Assembly: GCA_945869465.1 (NCBI GenBank)
Contig: CAMBPB010000019.1
Coordinates: forward strand, 1-40,831
Origin: Prosthecobacter debontii
GTDB lineage: Bacteria > Verrucomicrobiota > Verrucomicrobiia > Verrucomicrobiales > Akkermansiaceae
Direction: 5' to 3'
DNA: 40,831 bases
The notes beneath the pieces are model-generated. The model had not been told where the DNA came from. It searched no databases and saw only the letters and a list, made by a program, of their open reading frames with translations. A program made the translations under genes and the position numbers. The stretch's first letter is position 1; every line of letters starts with the position of its first letter. Shown here in pieces: positions 35,741 to 40,831 of this stretch.

Positions 35741-36706
35741 ATGATGAGATCTTCTTTTCCCAAAGTTTTGGCGCTTGCCGTCGCGCTTCTCGCCTGCCCT
35801 CCCGCCCTTTCCGCTCAGGAAAGCGTCATGGTCGTTGAGGCCCATTCCGGCAAAGTGCTGGTCGCCTCGAACGCCTCCGCCAAACGCCCGATCGCCAGCC
35901 TGACCAAGATCGCCACCGGCGCCGTGGCCGTGGACTGGGCGACGGCCGCCGGCACGGACCTCGGCACCCTCCAGATCACCGTGCCGCAAACCATCACCCT
36001 CGTCGGCGGGCCAAACCCAATGAATCTCCAGCCCGGCGACCAACTCTCGATGCGCGACGCCCTCTATTCCGCGTTGCTCGGATCCGATAACCTCGCCGCC
36101 CTCACCATCGCCGATCATGTGGGCCGTGAGCTCCTCACCCGCCGCGGAAAAACCGGCGAACCCGTGGTGGAATTCGTCGCGGAAATGAACCGGCTCGCCA
36201 AAGCCCTCGGCATGACCCACACGCGCTTTGCCAATCCCCATGGTTTGGAGCGCCCGGGAGCCAAGGCCTATTCCACCGCCGCCGATGTGGCGCGCATCTC
36301 GATCTATGCAATGCGCCGCAATGCCTTTAGTTTTATCGTCCGCCAGCCCGACCGCCAAATCAGCGTTGCCGGCGCCGCGGGAAAACGCAGCTACCGCATC
36401 CGCAACTCCAACGATTTGATCGGTGAAACCGGCGTGCTCGGAGTCAAGACCGGCACCACCACCGCCGCCGGTCCCTGTGTTTCCGTCTGCATGGAACGCG
36501 ATCCGCTGGTGCGCCAGAAACCGGACGGCTCGAAAGGTGCCACTCCGCGGCGCCTGATCGTGGTGGTGTTGAACAATCCAGATCGTTTCAACCGCGCGCG
36601 CGCGTTGATCCGCCAGGGCTGGTCGGTGTATGATCCCTGGTTGGAAGCCGGCGCCCCCGTCGAAGACCGGCGGCGCGAGATGCTGAGCGTCCCAACTCCG
36701 CAGTAA
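35741..36706 (+). CDS. D-alanyl-D-alanine carboxypeptidase (class C low-molecular-weight PBP)
   Basis: 321 residues: signal peptide (VLALAVALLACPPALSA), then a DacA-type serine peptidase S11 domain with SxxK (Ser53-Leu-Thr-Lys56 in IASLTKIATG), SxN (Ser115-Asp-Asn117 in LLGSDNLAA) and KTG (Lys236-Thr-Gly238 in GVLGVKTGTT). It trims the terminal D-Ala of peptidoglycan pentapeptide. There is no C-terminal amphipathic anchor, and the usual PBP5 C-terminal beta domain is absent or short, so it may be soluble in the periplasm. The start ATG is 35741 or 35744. Confidence 0.93.
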   Translation: MMRSSFPKVLALAVALLACPPALSAQESVMVVEAHSGKVLVASNASAKRPIASLTKIATGAVAVDWATAAGTDLGTLQITVPQTITLVGGPNPMNLQPGDQLSMRDALYSALLGSDNLAALTIADHVGRELLTRRGKTGEPVVEFVAEMNRLAKALGMTHTRFANPHGLERPGAKAYSTAADVARISIYAMRRNAFSFIVRQPDRQISVAGAAGKRSYRIRNSNDLIGETGVLGVKTGTTTAAGPCVSVCMERDPLVRQKPDGSKGATPRRLIVVVLNNPDRFNRARALIRQGWSVYDPWLEAGAPVEDRRREMLSVPTPQ

Positions 36707-36714
36707 CACTTCTC

Positions 36715-37788
36715 ATGCGTATCGGAATCCTCAACAGCGGCGGCGATTGTCCCGGCCTGAACGCGGTCATCCACGGCGTCGTCGGCGCGGCCGACCAACT
36801 CGGCTGGGAAGTCATTGGATTCCGCGATGGATTCGAAGGCCTGCTGCCACCGGGCGATTACTCGATCCTCAAACCTCAGGACACCATCGGCATCCTCAAG
36901 CTCGGTGGAACCATCCTCGGCACCACCAACAAAGGCCACTTCGCCGCGAAACTCGGCCTCGGTGAGGTCGCCGAAGTCCCGCCTGAAATCGTCGCCAAGG
37001 CAAAACGCACCATGGACCGGCTCGGCATCCGCGCGTTGATCATCGTCGGCGGCGACGGCTCCCTAACCACCGGCCTCCAGTTGTTCCGCGAGGGCTGGCC
37101 GATCGTCGGCGTGCCGAAAACCATCGACAACGACCTCAGCGCCACGGCCATGACCTTCGGGTTCAACAGCGCCGTGGAAACCGTCGTCGATGGCCTCGAT
37201 CGCCTGCAAACCACCGCCGATAGCCACAAGCGGGTGATGGTGCTCGAAGTCATGGGCCGCCACTCCGGATGGATCGCCCTGTGGGGCGGCATCGCCGGCG
37301 GGGCCAACGTCATCCTGCTGCCCGAAATCCCCTTCAGCCTCGAAAAAGTCGCCGCTTTCATCAAACACCGCGACGCCCAAGGCCATCACAGCACGCTCGT
37401 CGTCGTTGCCGAGGGCGCGAGCATGCCGGATGGCGACCTCGTCACCCGCGATGCCAACACCGGCGGCGAAATCCGCTTGGGCGGCATCGGCGAAACGGTC
37501 GCCAACCAACTGCAACTCCTCACCGCCAAGGAAACCCGCGCCTGCACCCTTGGCCACCTCCAGCGCGGCGGCGCGCCCACCTCGCTCGACCGCATCCTCG
37601 CCATGCGCTTCGGCGTGATGGCCGTCAAACTCGCCGCCGAAGGCGCCTTCGGCCGCATGGTCAGCTATCAGGCCTATCACGTCGATTCCGTCCCCATCGA
37701 AGAAGCCGTCCACCAACTCCGCCTCGTCGAGCCCGACAGCGAACTCGTCCTGGCCGCCAAAGCCGTCGGCATCTGCCTGGGAGATTAA
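36715..37788 (+). CDS. pfk: 6-phosphofructokinase, group III type (Gly104/Lys124)
   Basis: 357 residues of the PfkA family. NSGGDCPGLNAVI is the phosphate-binding N-terminus; GGDGSLTTG (112-120) holds Gly115, equivalent to E. coli Gly104, which fits ATP rather than pyrophosphate as donor. PKTIDND (134-140) holds Lys135, equivalent to position 124, usually Gly in ATP enzymes and Lys in pyrophosphate enzymes. The Gly/Lys combination is known in ATP-dependent group III actinobacterial enzymes, so ATP is the better guess. Other signatures: EVMGRHSGWIAL and LGHLQRGGAPTSLDRI. Located 8 nt after the carboxypeptidase gene; followed by an inverted heptamer array. Confidence 0.95.
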   Translation: MRIGILNSGGDCPGLNAVIHGVVGAADQLGWEVIGFRDGFEGLLPPGDYSILKPQDTIGILKLGGTILGTTNKGHFAAKLGLGEVAEVPPEIVAKAKRTMDRLGIRALIIVGGDGSLTTGLQLFREGWPIVGVPKTIDNDLSATAMTFGFNSAVETVVDGLDRLQTTADSHKRVMVLEVMGRHSGWIALWGGIAGGANVILLPEIPFSLEKVAAFIKHRDAQGHHSTLVVVAEGASMPDGDLVTRDANTGGEIRLGGIGETVANQLQLLTAKETRACTLGHLQRGGAPTSLDRILAMRFGVMAVKLAAEGAFGRMVSYQAYHVDSVPIEEAVHQLRLVEPDSELVLAAKAVGICLGD

Positions 37789-37793
37789 AAAAA

Positions 37794-37891
37794 GTTTTCA
37801 GTTTTCAGTTTCCAGTTTTCAGGAAACTTGGCCACAATGCCGCGCCTTCGGAATGCCTCTTCCCTGAAAACTGAACACTGAACACTAGCAA
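37794..37891. repeat. two facing heptamer arrays forming an inverted repeat
   Basis: Left array: four units of consensus GTTTYCA from 37794 to 37821. Right array: three units of CTGAAMA from 37864 to 37884, a sixth-type remnant following. They are mirror images: CAGTTTTCAGG (37813-37823) pairs perfectly with CCTGAAAACTG (37863-37873), 11 bp, enclosing 39 nt. It fills the pfk-lrp spacer and could fold as a stem in RNA, with AT-rich arms. Confidence 0.9.
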
Positions 37892-37901
37892 ACTCTCTCC
37901 C

Positions 37902-38387
37902 GTGTCCACCGACCCACTGCTTGAACTGCTCCGGCGCAAAGCGCGCTTCACCCATCAGGAACTCGCCGACCTTCTGTCCACCGATAAGGATGCCGTGGCT
38001 CGCCGCGTCGCCGCGTGGGAGAAAGAAGGCATCATCCGCGGCTACCATGCCGTGATCGATCCCGAGGCCGCCGGCGAAACCTCCGTATCCGCGTTCATTG
38101 AAGTGAAGGTCACGCCCGAGCGCGGCGGCGGCTTTGACCGGCTCGCCATGCGCATCGCGCGCTTCGACCAGGTGGTGTCCTGTTACCTCGCCAGCGGCGG
38201 TTATGATCTGATGGTCGTCGTTGAAGGCAGCGATCTCCGCGAGGTCGCGCGCTTCGTTTCCGAAAAACTCAGTTCCTTGGAAGGAGTCATCTCCACCGCC
38301 ACCCATTTCCGCCTCAAGACCTACAAGGAAAACGGCTTCATCTTCGAACAGGATGTCACCCCCGAGCGCCTCGCCGTGGCACCCTAA
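37902..38387 (+). CDS. Lrp/AsnC-family transcriptional regulator
   Basis: 161 residues, GTG start. N-terminal helix-turn-helix (RKARFTHQELADLLSTDKDA then VARRVAAWEKEGIIRGYHAV) and C-terminal RAM/ferredoxin-like ligand domain (SVSAFIEVKVTP, VVSCYLASGGYDLMVVVEGS). These proteins bind amino acids as octamers or dimers and control amino-acid metabolism. The DNA-binding helix is the short type. The target is unknown; the nearest upstream gene is pfk. The stop is followed by the 290-nt spacer before the AT-rich island. Confidence 0.93.
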   Translation: MSTDPLLELLRRKARFTHQELADLLSTDKDAVARRVAAWEKEGIIRGYHAVIDPEAAGETSVSAFIEVKVTPERGGGFDRLAMRIARFDQVVSCYLASGGYDLMVVVEGSDLREVARFVSEKLSSLEGVISTATHFRLKTYKENGFIFEQDVTPERLAVAP

Positions 38388-38529
38388 AGGTCCTAGGAGC
38401 CCCGGTTTGAATCGAAAAAGCAAAACGGAAGATCGCCACGCGGCGGCGCCGGGACCGGTTGATATCCACTCCGGATCGCCCCCGCGACCGGCCCCCTTCA
38501 GATCAACCGATATACGCACCCGCCGCACG

Positions 38530-38555
38530 AAAATCCTTGCTAAATCAAGGATTTT
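38530..38555. repeat. perfect 10-bp stem-loop at the edge of the AT-rich island
   Basis: AAAATCCTTG (38530-38539) pairs with CAAGGATTTT (38546-38555) around CTAAAT. It sits where base composition changes from the chromosomal style to the island style. It could be an attachment or integration scar, an operator or a factor-dependent terminator. On both strands it ends in a run of T, which suits a bidirectional terminator, though the stem is AT-rich. Confidence 0.6.
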
Positions 38556-38653
38556 AAGCCCACCCCTGCACAAGTGGCTTCCTCCGGATATCACTTCCCG
38601 GGATGCTACGAACACCACTGTTGGGCCCAAAAAAAATTCAGATCGCAAAAGCC

Positions 38654-38666
38654 CGCACAATGTGCG
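38654..38666. promoter_or_regulatory. 13-bp palindrome directly before the DUF488 operon
   Basis: CGCACA-A-TGTGCG is perfectly symmetrical and ends 11 nt before the first DUF488 start codon. The position suits an operator or the leader of the operon. No Shine-Dalgarno is visible in the same stretch. Confidence 0.35.
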
Positions 38667-38677
38667 AAAGTTGACCC

Positions 38678-39241
38678 ATGGCACACGCCTACTCAATCGG
38701 ATACGGAAACAGGGAGCTGAGCGAGCTCCTTGATCTCGTTGCGGCACGTGGAATCCGCTACCTCCTCGACATCCGCAGCAGCCCCTATTCGCGCCATTCG
38801 CCAGACTTCAACAAGGAGACTTTGGAGCGTGCCTGTGCCGCCAAGGGAATCAAATACGTCTTTGTTGGCGATCAGCTTGGCGGAAGGCCGCAGACGGATT
38901 GGTGCTACGATGAAGAGGGTCGCGTCGACTACTGTAGGCTCGCGCAGGAGCCATATTTTGTGAATGGCATTCAGCGATTGGAGACAGCGATTGAGAAGGA
39001 CATCGACTTCGTGCTCATGTGCAGCGAGCTACGCCCCGAGCAGTGCCATCGGTCGAAGCTCATTGGGAAGGTCTTGAAGGAACATGGCATCCAGCTTCGA
39101 CACATTGATGCTGATGGGTGTGTTGTTGACCAAACGACCGTGATTGAGCGCCTGACCGGTGGGCAGGGTGAGCTTTTTGGCGAGGCACCCGAAGTTTCAC
39201 GGTCACGTGGTAGTTATCGAGCAATACAAAACAATGATTGA
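38678..39241 (+). CDS. DUF488 protein, first of two
   Basis: 187 residues of DUF488. Markers: AYSIGYGNRELSELLDLV at the N-terminus, LLDIRSSPYSRHSPDFNKE, the LGGRPQTD loop and, near the C-terminus, MCSELRPEQCHRSKLI, giving the family motif C115-x-E117-x-x-P120-x-x-C123-H124-R125. The fold and activity are not established; the invariant Cys-His-Arg suggests a catalytic or metal site. Codon use is clearly less GC-rich than in the genes to the left. The second DUF488 gene starts 8 nt inside its end. Confidence 0.92.
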   Translation: MAHAYSIGYGNRELSELLDLVAARGIRYLLDIRSSPYSRHSPDFNKETLERACAAKGIKYVFVGDQLGGRPQTDWCYDEEGRVDYCRLAQEPYFVNGIQRLETAIEKDIDFVLMCSELRPEQCHRSKLIGKVLKEHGIQLRHIDADGCVVDQTTVIERLTGGQGELFGEAPEVSRSRGSYRAIQNND

Positions 39242-39722
39242 GACGCTTTTCACGATCGGCGGATATGGCTTTACGGAAGACGCTTTTTTCCGTCGCCTGC
39301 TTGAAGCCAAGATCGACTTATTCTGCGATGTGCGTCAGCGTCGGGGTCTACGAGGTCGAGAATTCGCCTTCCTCAACGCCAGCAGATTGCAGGATCGGCT
39401 GCGCTCAATTGGCATTTCTTACACGCACTTCAAAGATTTTGCCCCAACGACTGAGATCCGAAACCGCCAAAAGGAAGCTGACCTCCAACAAGGTGTCCAA
39501 AAGCGAAGCAGGGAGGTGCTTGGAGATGAGTTTGTTTCTGGATACCACTCAGACATTTTGACTTCTCAATCGCCGGTAAGATTTCTCTCAGATTTGCCAG
39601 ATGTTTGCCGGCGACCTTGTTTGTTCTGTGTTGAATGCCATCCCGAGGCCTGCCATAGGTCACTTATGGCCATGTGGTTATCCGATGCCACTGGCTTGAA
39701 AGTTGTTCACTTACTTCCCTAA
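39234..39722 (+). CDS. DUF488 protein, second and divergent
   Basis: 162 residues from ATG 39234. The same family as its neighbour but far diverged: LFTIGGYGFTEDAFFRRLLE, CDVRQRRGLRGREFAFLNAS, and FCVECHPEACHRSLMAMWL, giving C132-x-E134-C-H-P-x-x-C140-H141-R142 with an added Cys135. The frame is open upstream, but ATG 39234 matches the family N-terminus and overlaps the first gene by 8 nt. Two unlike DUF488 proteins in tandem suggest a heteromeric pair. The next gene begins 2 nt after its stop. Confidence 0.9.
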   Translation: MIETLFTIGGYGFTEDAFFRRLLEAKIDLFCDVRQRRGLRGREFAFLNASRLQDRLRSIGISYTHFKDFAPTTEIRNRQKEADLQQGVQKRSREVLGDEFVSGYHSDILTSQSPVRFLSDLPDVCRRPCLFCVECHPEACHRSLMAMWLSDATGLKVVHLLP

Positions 39723-39724
39723 CT

Positions 39725-40345
39725 ATGGCTGTTCTTATTGTATCTAAGACGCGGATGCACGGGGAGCACGTGTGCGTGGGTGGATTTGATCTTGGGACAG
39801 GGCAGAACGTTCGCTTGCTCACCGCTCAGGGCTACAATCAGTCGACCACGACCGCATATCAGATTGGGGAGATTTGGAACCTGACATACCGTCCTCGTGT
39901 CGGGTGTGAGCCGCCCCATGTTGAGGATGTTCTGGTCACATCGTCGAGCAGAGTGGGCGTCCAACCTAATTTAACCGAGTTTCTCCGTAAGAACTGTCCC
40001 GTCGTTGCAGGTCCTTTGAACAATTCTTTCGGTGGGCACTTGCGCTATACCGGTGCAGGCTCCGCTTTCATCTCACGTAGTTCGGAAATTCCTGAAGGAA
40101 GCGTATGTTTCTGGGAGACGAATGAGCAATTGAGGCGAGACGATTTTGACGCAAAGGTCAGATATGCATTCCGGCAGGGTTTCGCGGTTCGTCATATTTC
40201 ATACGTAGGCTTTCAGGATCCCCTGGCCGAGATTCCACGAGGCAGCCTCGTACGCCTGTCGATGGCCCGGTGGTGGAAGCCAAAGGACGCACCCGCCGAG
40301 GAGCCTGAAAAGTGCTATCTCCAGCTTTCGGGCTACTATCAATAA
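39725..40345 (+). CDS. dual OB-fold (DuOB-like) protein
   Basis: 206 residues. Two beta-rich halves: LIVSKTRMHGEHVCVGGFD, NVRLLTAQGYNQSTTTAYQI, then FLRKNCPVVAGPLNNSFGGH and a C-terminal LVRLSMARWWKPKD followed by EEPEKCYLQLSGYY. This pattern is what I recall of the Pfam dual-OB (DuOB) family; I could not run a search. OB folds bind nucleic acid or oligonucleotides. It is 2 nt after the second DUF488 gene, so the three form one transcript. I recall DuOB proteins occurring beside DUF488 in predicted conflict-system operons, but this is unverified. Confidence 0.74.
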   Translation: MAVLIVSKTRMHGEHVCVGGFDLGTGQNVRLLTAQGYNQSTTTAYQIGEIWNLTYRPRVGCEPPHVEDVLVTSSSRVGVQPNLTEFLRKNCPVVAGPLNNSFGGHLRYTGAGSAFISRSSEIPEGSVCFWETNEQLRRDDFDAKVRYAFRQGFAVRHISYVGFQDPLAEIPRGSLVRLSMARWWKPKDAPAEEPEKCYLQLSGYYQ

Positions 40346-40451
40346 ACCGAAGCCCAACAAGTCGTGAGTGGACAACCGCCCATCAGCCTCCCAATTTCAT
40401 CGTCTCCACTTTCCAATGGCTGCGGTGCCACCACTTGAACGTTCTGCAAAA

Positions 40452-40730
40452 ATGAAATCTTGTCTCTCTGCGCTTGTTTCCCTCTTTTTGGCAGTTGTTT
40501 TTGTCCATGGCCAGAAGGCCGATCAGCTGTCCGGAGTTGCCATTTCACCAGCAGACCATGGCTGGTTTATTCAGGTTAGTCCTGACGGCAGTGTTCGAGC
40601 AAGTTTTGGCTCGTTGCCACAGCACCAGATCCAAATGCAACAAGGGTCTGTCGATTTTGCTACCTTGGTGGACGATATAGAAGGCCTCTTCCGCCGAATC
40701 TGTGGGTGGAATCCACGGCTAACATCTTGA
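40452..40730 (+). CDS. small secreted protein, possibly frame-broken
   Basis: 92 residues with a clear signal peptide (MKSCLSALVSLFLAVVFVHG, then Q). The mature part begins with GVAISPADHGWFIQVSPDGS and FGSLPQHQIQMQQGSVDFAT, a pattern I recall from uncharacterised secreted proteins with 'GWF-x-V-x-x-DGS-x-x-x-FG-x-LP'. Those are longer. In the next frame the reading continues without a stop from ~40690 to 40817 (WVESTANILNLMAEVLTEGF), so a one-base frameshift near 40690 is possible. Base composition matches the island. The in-frame start at 40368 is less likely, since it would bury the signal peptide. Confidence 0.45.
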   Translation: MKSCLSALVSLFLAVVFVHGQKADQLSGVAISPADHGWFIQVSPDGSVRASFGSLPQHQIQMQQGSVDFATLVDDIEGLFRRICGWNPRLTS

Positions 40731-40749
40731 ATCTCATGGCAGAAGTATT

Positions 40750-40774
40750 GACGGAAGGTTTTCTTCCGTCTTCT
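40750..40774 (+). terminator. possible terminator after the small secreted gene
   Basis: GACGGAAG/CTTCCGTC (40750-40757 with 40763-40770) around GTTTT, followed by TTCT. The stem is perfect, the U tract weak. It lies 20 nt after the 40730 stop; it would be inside the gene if the longer frameshifted reading is right. Confidence 0.38.
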
Positions 40775-40831
40775 GAAAGTTGTCCACAACGGGCCGCTTC
40801 GAGAATGGGGCTGTAACTCGTCGGAGAAGCG

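Overview
The window reads as chromosome of a high-GC bacterium, most likely a verrucomicrobiote (Verrucomicrobiae, Akkermansiaceae-like). The taxon is inferred from the gene mix, with no 16S rRNA present: DUF4407 protein, RNase HIII, fused SecDF, PQQ-type propeller and YdjY/alpha-toroid exported proteins, an Ahb-like two-domain decarboxylase, short Cys-Pro-Ala lipoproteins and very sparse Shine-Dalgarno sites. No tRNA, rRNA, CRISPR array or insertion sequence was seen.

Left part (1-8400). A possible gene start on the minus strand runs off the left edge, followed by cstA (peptide/pyruvate-type carbon-starvation transporter), a 36-residue lipoprotein with its own terminator on the minus strand, an exported PQQ-like propeller, an isolated nuoA that has no normal start codon for its first helix, a fused 5-oxoprolinase PxpB-PxpC, a Tat-exported TIM-barrel protein, a gene-poor 0.7 kb stretch, and rplS with a strong terminator.

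Middle part (8500-28900), nearly all on the plus strand. It begins with a cluster of exported proteins: a membrane-anchored unknown, a YdjY-like protein, an alpha/alpha-toroid protein and a NAGPA-type phosphodiester glycosidase, the last three overlapping by 4 nt each. Then come rnhC, HU, an RlpA lipoprotein, a Dabb lipoprotein and a DUF4407 coiled-coil membrane protein. The tgt-yajC-secDF group follows (its Tgt lacks the usual zinc cysteines), then ubiE-cca, a siroheme-decarboxylase-like fusion, a left-handed beta-helix protein, a PhoB/PhoR two-component pair, a PilT-like ATPase and DNA polymerase III delta prime.

Right part (29386-38400). comM is followed by a minus-strand operon of nucleotidyltransferase, NahK-like kinase and NAD-dependent epimerase. 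Together these could turn free HexNAc or hexose into a nucleotide sugar. pyrE, an FHA membrane protein, a penicillin-binding D,D-carboxypeptidase, phosphofructokinase and an Lrp/AsnC regulator follow.

Far right (38500-40831). Base composition and codon choice change visibly to a more AT-rich style. A tight three-gene operon encodes two DUF488 proteins and a protein resembling the dual-OB (DuOB) family. It is preceded by a perfect 10-bp stem-loop and a 13-bp palindrome. It looks like laterally acquired cargo and is the best candidate here for a poorly described, possibly defence-related system. A small secreted protein follows.

Across the window, at least five intergenic spacers carry tandem repeats whose unit is always 7 bp but whose sequence differs from site to site.
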